A stretch of 64,000 bases of DNA from Phytopseudomonas daroniae (GCF_004327285.1 NZ_QJUI01000009.1:62001-126000), one strand, 5' to 3'; positions 54,268-62,911 are shown, counted from the first letter of the stretch. Translations and numbers: made by a program. Notes: generated by a model not told the origin, from the sequence alone.

Positions 54268-55493
54268 TGAGCAAATTCATGGAGTGGGTGGATGCACGTT
54301 TTCCCGCCACCAAGATGTGGAACGACCATCTGGCCAAGTACTACGCACCGAAGAACTTCAATTTCCTGTACTTCTTCGGCTCCCTGGCCCTGCTGGTACT
54401 GGTCAACCAGTTGCTCACCGGCGTCTGGCTGACCATGAGCTACACGCCTACGGCCGAAGGCGCCTTCGCCTCGGTCGAAGGCATCATGCGCGACGTGCGC
54501 ACTGGCGATACGCCCCACGGCGCGATCCTGCGCTACATGCACTCGACCGGCGCGTCGGCGTTCTTCATCGTCGTCTATCTGCACATGTTCCGCGGCTTGC
54601 TCTACGGTTCGTACCAGAAGCCCCGCGAGCTGGTGTGGATCTTCGGCATGCTGATCTACCTGATGCTGATGGCCGAAGCCTTCATGGGTTATCTGCTGCC
54701 GTGGGGGCAGATGTCCTACTGGGGCGCCCAGGTGATCATCTCGCTGTTCGGCGCCATCCCGTTCATCGGCGATGCGCTGACCGAGTGGATCCGTGGCGAC
54801 TACCTGATTTCCGGCATCACCCTCAACCGCTTCTTCGCCCTGCATGTGGTGGCCCTGCCGATCGTCATTCTCGGCCTGGTGGTGCTGCACATCCTGGCGC
54901 TGCACGAGGTCGGTTCGAACAACCCGGACGGCATCGACATCAAGAAGCACAAGGACGAGAACGGCATTCCGCTCGACGGCATTCCCTTCCACCCGTACTA
55001 CACGGTGAAGGATATCGTCGGCGTGGTGGTGTTCCTCTTCGTGTTCTGCTTCGTGGTGTTCTTCTTTCCGGAAATGGGCGGCTACTTCCTGGAGAAGCCC
55101 AACTTCGAACAGGCCAACCCGTTCAAGACGCCCGAGCATATCGCGCCGGTCTGGTACTTCACGCCCTTCTACGCGATCTTGCGGGCGATCCCGGACAAGC
55201 TCATGGGGGTGATCGCCATGGGCGGCGCCATCGCCGTGCTGTTCGTGCTGCCCTGGCTGGATCGCAGCCCGGTTCGCTCGATGCGTTACAAAGGCTGGCT
55301 GAGCAAGATCTGGTTGCTGGTGTTCTGCGTGTCCTTCGTCATCCTCGGCGTGCTGGGTGTCTTGCCGCCGACCCCGGGCCGTACGTTGCTGTCGCAGGTG
55401 TGCACCTTCCTGTACTTCGCGTACTTCATCCTGATGCCTTTCTACACCAGGATGGAAAAGACCAAACCGGTTCCTGAAAGGGTGACAGGCTGA
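54264..55493 (+). CDS. petB: Cytochrome b of the bc1 complex
   Basis: Membrane subunit of 409 residues with eight or nine helices and the quinone sites Qo and Qi. Haem-ligand His pairs appear in RYMHSTGASAFF with YLHMFRGLLYGS and in RFFALHVVALP with LHILALHEVGSNNP; the Qo PEW-type region is in TPEH/IAPVWYFTPFYAILR. ATG overlaps the petA stop; a second ATG follows immediately and either may be used. Confidence 0.97.
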   Translation: MMSKFMEWVDARFPATKMWNDHLAKYYAPKNFNFLYFFGSLALLVLVNQLLTGVWLTMSYTPTAEGAFASVEGIMRDVRTGDTPHGAILRYMHSTGASAFFIVVYLHMFRGLLYGSYQKPRELVWIFGMLIYLMLMAEAFMGYLLPWGQMSYWGAQVIISLFGAIPFIGDALTEWIRGDYLISGITLNRFFALHVVALPIVILGLVVLHILALHEVGSNNPDGIDIKKHKDENGIPLDGIPFHPYYTVKDIVGVVVFLFVFCFVVFFFPEMGGYFLEKPNFEQANPFKTPEHIAPVWYFTPFYAILRAIPDKLMGVIAMGGAIAVLFVLPWLDRSPVRSMRYKGWLSKIWLLVFCVSFVILGVLGVLPPTPGRTLLSQVCTFLYFAYFILMPFYTRMEKTKPVPERVTG

Positions 55494-56275
55494 TGAGAAA
55501 GCTATTTGCTGCATGGGTAGTCGCATTGCTGCCTGCTCTGTCCCTGGCGGCCGGTGGTCATGGCGTGGCGCTGGACAAGGCCGATATCGACCTGACCGAC
55601 AAGGCGGCGCTGCAGGATGGCGCGCGTACCTTCGCCAACTACTGCATGGGTTGCCACAGCGCCAAGTTCCAGCGCTACGAGCGGGTTGCCGCGGATATCG
55701 GCGTTTCCGAAGAGCAGATGATGGAAAACCTGGTGTTCACCGATGCCAAGATCGGCGATCACATGAACATCGGCATGACCCCCGAGGATGCCAAACGCTG
55801 GTTCGGTGCCGCGCCGCCCGACCTGACCCTAGTCGCCCGGGTTCGCGGTAACGATTGGCTGTACACCTACCTGCGTACCTTCTATGACGATCCGGGGCGG
55901 CCGCTGGGCGCCAACAACCTGGTGTTCCCCAACGTTGGCATGCCCAACGTGCTGGGTGGCTTGCAGGGGCGTCAGTACATGGGTTGCAAGCAGGTACAGG
56001 TGGTGGAGAACGGCAAGAAGCAGTACGACCCACTGACCGGCACGCCACTCACCCACGAAGCCTGTGACCAACTGATGCTCGAGCCCAACAGCGGCAAGCT
56101 CAGCCCGCAGGCGTTCGATGACAAGGTGCGTAACCTGGTGACCTTCCTCGCCTACTCGGCGGATCCGAACAAGCTGCATATGCGGCGCATCGGCACCTAT
56201 GTGTTGTTGTACCTGGCGTTCTTCTTCGTGTTCGCCTATCTGCTCAAGCGCGAGTACTGGAAAGACGTGCACTGA
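55493..56275 (+). CDS. petC: Cytochrome c1 of the bc1 complex
   Basis: c-type cytochrome of 260 residues with a signal peptide (about 1-20, SLAAGGHG after cleavage), haem-binding CMGCH at about residues 52-56, the Met ligand region toward [11 protein letters not shown], and a C-terminal membrane anchor (about 233-250; [20 protein letters not shown]). It passes electrons to soluble cytochrome c. The start overlaps the petB stop (TGATGA). Confidence 0.97.
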   Translation: MRKLFAAWVVALLPALSLAAGGHGVALDKADIDLTDKAALQDGARTFANYCMGCHSAKFQRYERVAADIGVSEEQMMENLVFTDAKIGDHMNIGMTPEDAKRWFGAAPPDLTLVARVRGNDWLYTYLRTFYDDPGRPLGANNLVFPNVGMPNVLGGLQGRQYMGCKQVQVVENGKKQYDPLTGTPLTHEACDQLMLEPNSGKLSPQAFDDKVRNLVTFLAYSADPNKLHMRRIGTYVLLYLAFFFVFAYLLKREYWKDVH

Positions 56276-56296
56276 CCGCATCCGGTATCATGGCCG

Positions 56297-56333
56297 ACCT
56301 GCGTGCTTCCCTGGGGGGGACGCAGGTTTTTTT
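56297..56333 (+). terminator. Intrinsic terminator of petABC
   Basis: Stem ACCTGCGT/ACGCAGGT (8 bp), 15-base loop, T-run of seven. Copies 2 and 3 of the 74-bp element follow without a gap. Confidence 0.85.
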
Positions 56334-56407
56334 GTGGCTTGCCATCCCTGGCGGCCACCCTTCGGGCCGTCGCGAGCGACGTCAAAAATCGCTCCTGGCG
56401 ATTTTTT
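56334..56407 (+). repeat. 74-bp post-terminator element, copy 2
   Basis: Exactly 74 bp, starting GTGGCTTGCC directly behind the petABC terminator T-run and ending in GGCGATTTTTT. The terminal hairpin differs from copy 1 (ATCGC...GGCGAT) but stays complementary, a compensatory change that preserves the stem. Confidence 0.85.
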
Positions 56408-56481
56408 GTGGCCTGCCATCCCTGGCGGTCGCCCTTACGGGCCGTCGCGGGCGACTTCAACAAGCGCTCCGGCGATTTTTT
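56408..56481 (+). repeat. 74-bp post-terminator element, copy 3
   Basis: Tandem 74-bp copy, starting GTGGCCTGCC directly after the T6 of copy 2 and ending CCGGCGATTTTTT. More diverged in the middle (GTCGCCCTTACGGGCC), and its terminal stem is weaker. Confidence 0.8.
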
Positions 56482-56507
56482 GTGCTCTAAGAATCTGGAG
56501 GATCGCC

Positions 56508-57125
56508 TTGGCTGCGACCAATAGGTTGGCCTGTTATTCCGACCCCGCCGACCACTATTCCCATCGCGTACGCATCGTGCTTGCTGAAAAGAGCGTCGTC
56601 GCGGAGATCATCAGCGTCGAGCAGGGCCGCTCTCCAACCAAGTTGCTGGAGGCCAATCCTTACGCGAGCCTGCCGACCCTGGTCGACCGTGACCTGGCGC
56701 TGTACGAGCCGACGGTGATCATGGAGTACCTGGAGGAGCGTTATCCCCATCCTCCGCTGATGCCGGTGTATCCGGTGGCACGCGGCAACACGCGCCTGCT
56801 GATGCACCGTATTCAGCGCGACTGGTGCTCGCTGGTCGACCTGATCCTCGATCCACGCAGCAAGGAGGCCGCTCGCGTCCAGGCGCGCAAGGAACTGCGC
56901 GAGAGCCTGACCGGCGTTTCGCCGCTGTTTGCCGAAAAGGCATTTTTTCTCAGCGACGAGCTGAGCTTGGTAGACTGCTGCCTGTTGCCGATTCTCTGGC
57001 GCCTGCCGGTGCTGGGGATCGAATTGCCAAAACCGGCCAAACCGCTGCTCGACTACATGGATCGGCAGTTCGCTCGCGAGAGCTTTCGCCAGAGCCTGTC
57101 CGACGTCGAACGTGACATGCGTTAA
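56508..57125 (+). CDS. sspA: Stringent starvation protein A
   Basis: RNA polymerase-associated protein of 205 residues with a glutathione-S-transferase fold. It begins at a TTG: GGAGG lies six bases upstream and the product starts [20 protein letters not shown], the conserved Pseudomonas SspA N-terminus (initiator read as Met); no ATG or GTG fits. [20 protein letters not shown] and the [18 protein letters not shown] block match the family. SspA controls stationary-phase, acid-stress and virulence genes. sspB follows 49 bp later. Confidence 0.96.
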   Translation: MAATNRLACYSDPADHYSHRVRIVLAEKSVVAEIISVEQGRSPTKLLEANPYASLPTLVDRDLALYEPTVIMEYLEERYPHPPLMPVYPVARGNTRLLMHRIQRDWCSLVDLILDPRSKEAARVQARKELRESLTGVSPLFAEKAFFLSDELSLVDCCLLPILWRLPVLGIELPKPAKPLLDYMDRQFARESFRQSLSDVERDMR

Positions 57126-57174
57126 CCCATTCCCGTGCGCGCCCCAGGCGGCGTGTCCAAGCCCAGGAGGTTTG

Positions 57175-57588
57175 ATGAACTCCAGTCGTCCCTATCTGAT
57201 TCGTGCACTCTACGAGTGGATCGTCGACAACGATTGCACGCCCCATCTGCTGGTCAACGCCGAGTACCCGGGCGTCAAGGTACCGCCGGGTTTCGTCAGC
57301 GACGGGCAGATCGTGCTCAACGTATCGCCCAGCGCCGTGCGCGAGTTGGCCATCAATAACGATGCGGTGAGCTTCGAGGGGCGTTTCGGTGGCGTCGCGC
57401 ACAGCCTGTTCGTGCCATCGCCTGCCGTGCTGGCTATCTATGCGCGGGAGAATGGCCAGGGCATGGTCTTCGACCTGGAGCCGCCGGTCGCGCAGAGCGA
57501 CATCGAGGAGGTAGAAGAAGAGCAGAGCCCGCCTGACGACGAACCACCGCGGCCGAGCGGACGACCCAGCCTCAAGGTCGTCAAATAA
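57175..57588 (+). CDS. sspB: ClpXP specificity adaptor SspB
   Basis: Adaptor protein of 137 residues that delivers ssrA-tagged proteins to ClpXP. Substrate-binding domain about 5-105 (SRPYLIRALYEWIVDNDCTP, VPPGFVSDGQIVLNVSPSAV), then an acidic, proline-rich flexible linker and the C-terminal ClpX-docking motif PSLKVVK. AGGAGG precedes the ATG. Operon partner of sspA. Confidence 0.96.
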   Translation: MNSSRPYLIRALYEWIVDNDCTPHLLVNAEYPGVKVPPGFVSDGQIVLNVSPSAVRELAINNDAVSFEGRFGGVAHSLFVPSPAVLAIYARENGQGMVFDLEPPVAQSDIEEVEEEQSPPDDEPPRPSGRPSLKVVK

Positions 57589-57612
57589 GCCGCTGCCTCT
57601 GGTCGCGAATCG

Positions 57613-57641
57613 AAATGCCGGTCAATTGACCGGCATTTTTT
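57613..57641 (+). terminator. Intrinsic terminator of sspAB
   Basis: Perfect stem AAATGCCGGTC/GACCGGCATTT with an AATT loop, merging into a T-run. The fourth 74-bp-type element starts at the next base. Confidence 0.92.
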
Positions 57642-57711
57642 ATGGCCTGCCATCCCTGGCGGCTCCTTGGCCGTCGCAAGCGACGTTAAAAATGGCTCCC
57701 GGCCATTTTTT
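57642..57711 (+). repeat. Post-terminator element, copy 4 (70 bp)
   Basis: Starts ATGGCCTGCC right behind the sspAB T-run and ends GGCCATTTTTT. Identical to copy 1 except for a shortened middle (GGCTCCTTGGCC in place of GGCCACCCTGCGGGCC), four bases fewer. Confidence 0.85.
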
Positions 57712-57829
57712 TATGTTTGCGGCAGACTATTCGCAAGGCCGGCAATTGCTTTAGGGATTTCGTGCAATCTGCCTGAGGCATTTCTCTTCAACATGCAGTT
57801 TGCACGGAAAACAGTATTGGGTTTATTTT

Positions 57830-57842
57830 TAACTTATTGATT
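57830..57842 (-). promoter_or_regulatory. IHF-binding site
   Basis: On the minus strand AATCAATAAGTTA is an exact match to the IHF consensus WATCAA-N4-TTR, in an AT-rich tract 29 bases upstream of a sigma-54 -24 element, the usual place for the DNA bend that brings an enhancer-bound activator to RpoN polymerase. Confidence 0.7.
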
Positions 57843-57870
57843 TGTATGAGTAATTTATCATTCAAAAACC

Positions 57871-57886
57871 TGGCACAGCGCTTGCG
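57871..57886 (+). promoter_or_regulatory. Sigma-54 (-24/-12) promoter of the BON-CsbD genes
   Basis: TGGCACAGCGCTTGCG matches TGGCAC-N5-TTGC with GG (57872-57873) and GC (57884-57885) ten bases apart. The start would be near 57897, giving a leader of about 56 bases that contains a small hairpin. The 15-base core is identical to that at 37371 ahead of braC. Confidence 0.8.
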
Positions 57887-57952
57887 ATAGTAAGGGGGAA
57901 GCCACTGCTTACCAGTGTCGGTGGCTCCTTCGAATTAACAGGAGTGATACCC

Positions 57953-58318
57953 ATGAAACAGCCAATCAATAAGTTCGCCTTTGCCGCTATCACTGCGACC
58001 GCCCTGAGCTTGTCCGTGGCGGGTACCGCTTTCGCTGACAGTTACAGCAGCACCCAGCCGACCATGCTGGCTGCCAACACCATGGACAAAGCTGAAGAAG
58101 CCGTGTCCGACACCTGGATCACCAGCAAAGTGAAGTCTACCTTCCTGGCAGACGATGGCCTCAGCGCCCTGGACATCAAGGTCGAAACCAACAAGGGTGT
58201 AGTTGCCCTGTCTGGTGTGGTGGCTACTGAAGCCGAGCGTGATCTCGCTGTCGCCAAAGCCAAAGAAATCAAAGGTGTACAAGCAGTCTCCGCTGATGGC
58301 CTGAAAACTGCCGACTGA
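57953..58318 (+). CDS. Periplasmic BON-domain protein (OsmY-like)
   Basis: Protein of 121 residues with a signal peptide (about 1-28, cleavage after TAFA) and a single BON domain (about 50-118; WITSKVKSTFLADDGLSALD and the VVALSGVVATEAERDLA block). BON proteins bind phospholipid or envelope components and protect against osmotic stress. CAGGAG precedes the ATG; a GTG three codons upstream overlaps it. A CsbD-like gene lies 61 bp downstream. Sigma-54 and IHF sites upstream imply activator-controlled expression. Confidence 0.9.
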   Translation: MKQPINKFAFAAITATALSLSVAGTAFADSYSSTQPTMLAANTMDKAEEAVSDTWITSKVKSTFLADDGLSALDIKVETNKGVVALSGVVATEAERDLAVAKAKEIKGVQAVSADGLKTAD

Positions 58319-58379
58319 TCATGTTTCCGGGCAGGCTCCATGAGCCTGCTTTCTTCCCTGTGTACAGGAGAGCTGAATC

Positions 58380-58577
58380 ATGAATTCCGACATTATCAAA
58401 GGTAAGTGGAAGCAGCTCAGCGGTGATATCAAAGCCCGCTGGGGCAAGCTGACCAACGACGACCTGGATGTCGCCGAAGGCCATAGCGAATACCTGGCTG
58501 GCAAGCTGCAGGAGCGTTACGGCTGGACCAAGGAAAAGGCAGAAGATGAGTTGCGAGATTTCCGCAGCAAGTACTGA
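58380..58577 (+). CDS. CsbD-family stress protein
   Basis: Small hydrophilic protein of 65 residues: [20 protein letters not shown] then [20 protein letters not shown] and [14 protein letters not shown], the full CsbD/YjbJ pattern. Family members rise in general stress and stationary phase; biochemical role unknown. Paired with the BON gene and ended by a strong terminator. Confidence 0.93.
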   Translation: MNSDIIKGKWKQLSGDIKARWGKLTNDDLDVAEGHSEYLAGKLQERYGWTKEKAEDELRDFRSKY

Positions 58578-58612
58578 CTTGCCGCTGGCGCTTGATACGC
58601 CACCGTTTTCGC

Positions 58613-58644
58613 AGAAAGCCCCGGCCACAATGCCGGGGCTTTCT
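58613..58644 (+). terminator. Intrinsic terminator after csbD-like gene
   Basis: Perfect 13-bp stem AGAAAGCCCCGGC with its complement, loop CACAAT, then GTTTT. Confidence 0.88.
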
Positions 58645-58724
58645 GTTTTCAAGCGTCGTGGCCGTCAATGTCTCATTGAGCCGCGGGTTCTAAGCCTCAG
58701 CGGTCGTTTCTCCTCTCATGGCGC

Positions 58725-59675
58725 TCACGCCAGAATCGAGGCCAGCGCTGCGCGGTCGATATTTGCACCGCTGAGCACAACAGCCGCGCGCTCGCCCTGA
58801 TTGACCTCGCGTTCCTGGATCAACGCCGCCAGGGCCGCGGCGCCTGCGCCTTCGGCGAGATTGTGGGTGTCTTCGTGGAGGATGCGAATGGCCTGGCGGA
58901 TCTCGTCGTCATCGACTCGCACAATACGTGCAGCACCGGCACGGATGATCTCCAGCGCCTCGGGCTGCGGCACGCGGCAGGCCATGCCATCGGCGATGGT
59001 GTCGGCGCTGTCGGTACAGATGACTCGCCCGGCGGCGAAGCTCTGTGCGTAGGCATCGGCAGTACTCGATACCACGCCGATCACCTCGGTATCCAGGCCG
59101 AGCAGGTCGCGAGTGCGGATCACCCCGCAGATACCCGAGCCCAGGCCAATGGGCACGTAGATGCGTTTCAGCGGCGGTGTCGCCTCGAACAGTTCCAGGG
59201 CATAGGTGGCCACGCCGCGAATCAGATCCGGGTGCAGCGAGGGTACGAAATGCAGGCCGCGCCGCTCTGCCAGCTCGGCGGCTCTGGCGCGAGCTTCGTC
59301 GAAGTCGCGGCCGTATTCGATCACTTCGGCGCCCAGCGCGGCCATGGCGGCATTCTTCTCACGGGCGTTACCCAGCGGCACCACGATGCTGATCGGCAGC
59401 CCGGCCTTGCGTGCGGCCAGTGCCATGCTCTGCCCGTGGTTGCCGCGGGTGGCCGAGACCAGGCCGACGGTGTTCGGCTCGTGGCGCATCAACGCATCCA
59501 CATAGACCAGGCCACCGCGCACCTTGAAGGCCCCCGTCGGCGTGTGGTTCTCGTGTTTGACCCACACTTCGCAGCCCAGTCGTTCGGCCAGCAGCGGCCA
59601 GGCGAACTGTGGCGTCGCCGGGACGCTCGGGCGAATCAGAGTGGCGGCTTGGCGTAGCGCGGCAAGGTCGAACAT
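58725..59675 (-). CDS. Threonine dehydratase-like PLP enzyme
   Basis: Fold type II PLP enzyme of 316 residues, probably a catabolic L-threonine/L-serine dehydratase or a hydroxy-amino acid (for example 3-hydroxyaspartate) dehydratase. The PLP Lys is in TPTGAFKVRGG, the phosphate-binding glycines appear as VPIGLGSGICG, and SATRGNHGQSMALAA binds the substrate carboxylate. No ACT domain is present, so it is not IlvA. GGGAG precedes the ATG. It is divergent from a MocR regulator 81 bp away, which likely controls it. Confidence 0.88.
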   Translation of the reverse strand: MFDLAALRQAATLIRPSVPATPQFAWPLLAERLGCEVWVKHENHTPTGAFKVRGGLVYVDALMRHEPNTVGLVSATRGNHGQSMALAARKAGLPISIVVPLGNAREKNAAMAALGAEVIEYGRDFDEARARAAELAERRGLHFVPSLHPDLIRGVATYALELFEATPPLKRIYVPIGLGSGICGVIRTRDLLGLDTEVIGVVSSTADAYAQSFAAGRVICTDSADTIADGMACRVPQPEALEIIRAGAARIVRVDDDEIRQAIRILHEDTHNLAEGAGAAALAALIQEREVNQGERAAVVLSGANIDRAALASILA

Positions 59676-59756
59676 CTTGGGGGCTCCCGAGTGGCTTTGA
59701 CCTGATGCTACGGCCCTGTCATTGTATGGGTAAATATTTATATTGCATGGCAAACA

Positions 59757-61094
59757 ATGTGGTTACCTGATCTGCAAGGCAGTTCGTTGCCCACCTACCT
59801 GGCGCTGGTCGAGGCGATTTCCAGTGCCATCGGCAAGGGCGAGCTCAAGCCCGGTGAGCGCCTGCCGCCGCAGCGTCGGCTCGCCTGGACGCTGGGCATC
59901 AACCCGAGCACGGTGATGCAGGCGTATCGGGAAGCCGCCCGCCGGCACCTGGTGTCCGGCGAGGTCGGCCGCGGCACCTATGTGTTGGCGGATAGCCACG
60001 AAGCCAGCCTGTTTCACCTCAAGCAGCCTGGTCAGCCGGCGCAGGGCATCGACCTGTCGACCAATGTGCCGGTGCATGATGGCGACAGCGATGACCTGTC
60101 GCGTACCCTGCAGCGGCTGATCGAGGAGGGCCGCCTCGATGCGTTGCAGGCCTACGCGCCGGCCGAGCTGGAAATGCGTGGGCGGCTGGCCGGTAGTCTG
60201 TGGCTGCAGCAGCGCGGCCTGCACACTCCGCCGTCGCGGGTACTGCTCTGCGCCGGTGCCCAGCAGGGTGTTTCCGCCGCGCTGCTGGCGCTGTGCGAGC
60301 CGGGCGATCCGGTTTTGGTCGAAGCCTTCACCGCGCCGGGTATCAAGGCCGCAGCACGGCAGTTGCGTTTGCCGCTGCATGCTGTGGCGATGGATGGGCG
60401 TGGCATCCTCCCCCAGGATCTCGACCGTCAGGTGCGTGCCACCGGCGCGCGGGTGCTGGTGCTCACGCCTTGCCTGCAGAACCCCACGGGCAGCAGCATG
60501 GATGCCGAACGTCGCCAGCGCATCGCCGAGCTGGTGGAGCGCCATGGGTTGTGGCTGATCGAGGATGACGTCTATGGCGCGCTGGGCAGTCAGGCGCCGC
60601 TCGCCGCGTCGGTGCCGGCGCATAGTCTGCTGGTCACCAGCCTGTCGAAAACCGTCGCACCAGGGCTGCGGTTGGGCTTCGTGCACGGGCCGGAGGCGCT
60701 GCTCAAACGCATCGATCCGCAAGGGCACGCCACCGGTTGGGCGGTTTCGCCACTCTGTCTGGCCCTCGCTTGCGAGTGGATCGAGGATGGCACCGCGGCG
60801 CGCAAGCTGGCCTGGCAACGCGACGAATTGCAGCAGCGCTGGCGCCTTGCCACGCGGGTGCTCGGGGCGCGTATGCCCCAGGGCCGTGAGGTTGCGCCGC
60901 ACCTGTGGCTGGAGGCCGCGGATAGCCGTGACCTGGCTGCTGAATGCCGAACCGCCGGTGTCGAAGTGGTGCCGGCCGAGGTGTTCGCCGTTGGCCCAGC
61001 GTCGGCCAGTGCGATCCGCATCAGCCTGGCCGCCGCCCGCAGTCGCGCGGAACTCAAGCAGGCGCTGGAGCGCATCGTTGTCGCCTGGCCGTAA
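59757..61094 (+). CDS. MocR-family regulator (GntR HTH fused to aminotransferase fold)
   Basis: Chimeric regulator of 445 residues: an N-terminal GntR winged HTH (about 8-75; LKPGERLPPQRRLAWTLGIN and STVMQAYREAARRHLVSG) and a C-terminal class I aminotransferase-like domain (about 100-440) with the PLP Asp in EDDVYGALGS and the Schiff-base Lys in VTSLSKTVAPGLRLGF. It probably senses PLP adducts or an amino acid and regulates the divergent threonine dehydratase-like gene; the short AT-rich spacer (59676-59756) must hold both promoters. Confidence 0.92.
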   Translation: MWLPDLQGSSLPTYLALVEAISSAIGKGELKPGERLPPQRRLAWTLGINPSTVMQAYREAARRHLVSGEVGRGTYVLADSHEASLFHLKQPGQPAQGIDLSTNVPVHDGDSDDLSRTLQRLIEEGRLDALQAYAPAELEMRGRLAGSLWLQQRGLHTPPSRVLLCAGAQQGVSAALLALCEPGDPVLVEAFTAPGIKAAARQLRLPLHAVAMDGRGILPQDLDRQVRATGARVLVLTPCLQNPTGSSMDAERRQRIAELVERHGLWLIEDDVYGALGSQAPLAASVPAHSLLVTSLSKTVAPGLRLGFVHGPEALLKRIDPQGHATGWAVSPLCLALACEWIEDGTAARKLAWQRDELQQRWRLATRVLGARMPQGREVAPHLWLEAADSRDLAAECRTAGVEVVPAEVFAVGPASASAIRISLAAARSRAELKQALERIVVAWP

Positions 61095-61168
61095 TGATCG
61101 GCGCACTTGCACCCAGGCTGTAATGCGTGTCAGCTATGTTCCGTGAATTCCACGATAAGGATCCGTGC

Positions 61169-62644
61169 ATGTCCCTTTCCACAGACGGCGCTTTTATCGT
61201 CGTCAACTCTGCCGAAGAAGCCGTCGAACGTCTGGCCGCGCTGCACCAGCGCGCCACCGAAGGCCTGAGCCAGGCCCTCAAGCGCTACCTCAAGGATCGT
61301 ATTCGCCCGGATGCCGAGCAGCACGAACTGTTCCGCTACCCCGAACTGCGTCTGACCTACCTGTGCCAGGGGGAGGTACCGACCACGGTGCGCGCCTACG
61401 CCAAGGTGCAGGTGCCCGGCACCTACAGCATCACCATCACCCACCCGGCCGCGTTCCGTAAATACCTGCTGGAGCAGCTGCAACCGCTGATGGCGGACTT
61501 CACCCTGACGGTCGAAGTCGGCGTCAGCCAGCAGTACATCCCCTATCCGTACGTGGTGGAGCAGGGCGATGAGCTGGCCGGTTCCGGTGTGACGGCGGCA
61601 GAACTGGCGCGGGTATTCCCCAGCACCGACCTGTCGGCCGCCACCGATGGCACTGCCGATGGCCTGTACGACTGGGAAAATACCGATCCGCTGCCGCTGG
61701 CGCTGTTCGACGCCGCCCGCGTGGATTTTTCCCTGCGTCGCCTGGTGCATTACACCGGCAGCGACTGGCGCCACGTGCAGCCGTGGATTCTGCTGACCAA
61801 CTATCACCGCTATGTCGACCAGTTCATCCGTAACGGGCTGGATATGCTCAATGGCGAGTCGCGCTTCGAGCGCATGGTGCTGCCGGGCAATGTGGTCATC
61901 GAACGCGGTATGCCCGAAGGCGAGATGCAGGCGATCATCGAGACCGTGGTCTGGCACCGCTACCAGATGCCGGCCTACCACCTGCAGGCCGCCGATGGCG
62001 ATGGCATCACCTTGGTCAACATCGGCGTCGGTCCGTCCAACGCCAAGAACATCACCGACCACCTGGCCGTGCTGCGCCCGCATTGCTGGCTGATGATCGG
62101 CCACTGCGGCGGCCTGCGTCAGTCGCAGACCATCGGCGACTACGTGTTGGCCCACGCCTACATGCGCCGCGACGGTATCCTCGACCGGGTACTGCCGCCG
62201 CACATTCCGCTGCCGGCCCTGGCCGAGGTGCAGCAGGCGCTGCAGGATGCCGCCGCCCAGGTCACCGGCGAGCGCGGCGACGATCTCAAGCGTCGTCTTC
62301 GCACCGGCACCGTACTGACCTACGACGACCGTAACTGGGAACTGCGCTGGGCTCAGGAACGGCCGCTGATCAACCTGTCACGGGCTGTCGCGGTGGACAT
62401 GGAAAGCGGCACCATCGCCGCCCAGGGCTATCGCCTGCGGGTGCCTTACGGCACCTTGCTATGCGTATCGGACAAACCGTTGCACAGCGAGATCAAGCTG
62501 CCGGGCGCGGCGGGGGCCTTCTACGAGCGGGCGGTGACCCAGCACCTGCACATCGGTATCGCCGCCCTGGATCTGCTGCGCGGGCAACTCAACTCGCTGC
62601 ACTCGCGCAAGCTGCGCAGCTTCGATGAGCCGCCATTCCGCTGA
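61169..62644 (+). CDS. amn: AMP nucleosidase
   Basis: Enzyme of 491 residues that hydrolyses AMP to adenine and ribose 5-phosphate. An N-terminal Amn regulatory domain (about 20-180; RIRPDAEQHELFRYPELRLT) precedes a nucleoside-phosphorylase-like domain (about 260-480) with NIGVGPSNAKNITDHLAVLR, MIGHCGGLRQSQTIGDYVLA and the catalytic-site AVDMESGTIAAQG. ATAAGGA precedes the ATG, and an in-frame ATG 42 bases upstream is less likely. Monocistronic. Confidence 0.94.
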   Translation: MSLSTDGAFIVVNSAEEAVERLAALHQRATEGLSQALKRYLKDRIRPDAEQHELFRYPELRLTYLCQGEVPTTVRAYAKVQVPGTYSITITHPAAFRKYLLEQLQPLMADFTLTVEVGVSQQYIPYPYVVEQGDELAGSGVTAAELARVFPSTDLSAATDGTADGLYDWENTDPLPLALFDAARVDFSLRRLVHYTGSDWRHVQPWILLTNYHRYVDQFIRNGLDMLNGESRFERMVLPGNVVIERGMPEGEMQAIIETVVWHRYQMPAYHLQAADGDGITLVNIGVGPSNAKNITDHLAVLRPHCWLMIGHCGGLRQSQTIGDYVLAHAYMRRDGILDRVLPPHIPLPALAEVQQALQDAAAQVTGERGDDLKRRLRTGTVLTYDDRNWELRWAQERPLINLSRAVAVDMESGTIAAQGYRLRVPYGTLLCVSDKPLHSEIKLPGAAGAFYERAVTQHLHIGIAALDLLRGQLNSLHSRKLRSFDEPPFR

Positions 62645-62686
62645 AGGCCGCCGAAGGCTCCAGGCTCACGCTGAGCGGGCTCGGCG

Positions 62687-62911
62687 CTACTTCTTCGGCT
62701 TGCCGAACATCATCCGCCAGCGGTTGCGGTTGAGCAGCACGTAACCGGTGAGTTGCATGCCCGCAGCCACGACCAGGCTGCGGGTCAGATCCGGATCAGC
62801 GGGGCGTGGCCCGCTGTAGATGGCGTACAGCGCATACACGACGCCGATCAGGCCGAGGATGAAAAACACCAGGCCGAGAATGGTCAGGCGATGAAGGTTG
62901 CGTGGGAACAT
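62687..62911 (-). CDS. Small two-helix membrane protein
   Basis: Hypothetical protein of 74 residues from MFPRNLHRLTILG. Helix 1 (about 8-30; LTILGLVFFILGLIGVVYAL) and helix 2 (about 47-64; LVVAAGMQLTGYVLL), then a basic tail NRNRWRMMFGKPKK suggesting a cytoplasmic C-terminus. A start 33 bases upstream is possible. No function can be assigned. It lies between amn and an Lrp regulator. Confidence 0.7.
   Translation of the reverse strand: MFPRNLHRLTILGLVFFILGLIGVVYALYAIYSGPRPADPDLTRSLVVAAGMQLTGYVLLNRNRWRMMFGKPKK

Noticed and set aside
59763..61112. 449-codon minus-strand frame opposite the MocR gene
   Set aside because: Shadow of a well-supported plus-strand gene with HTH and PLP motifs; the antisense product has no recognisable domain.
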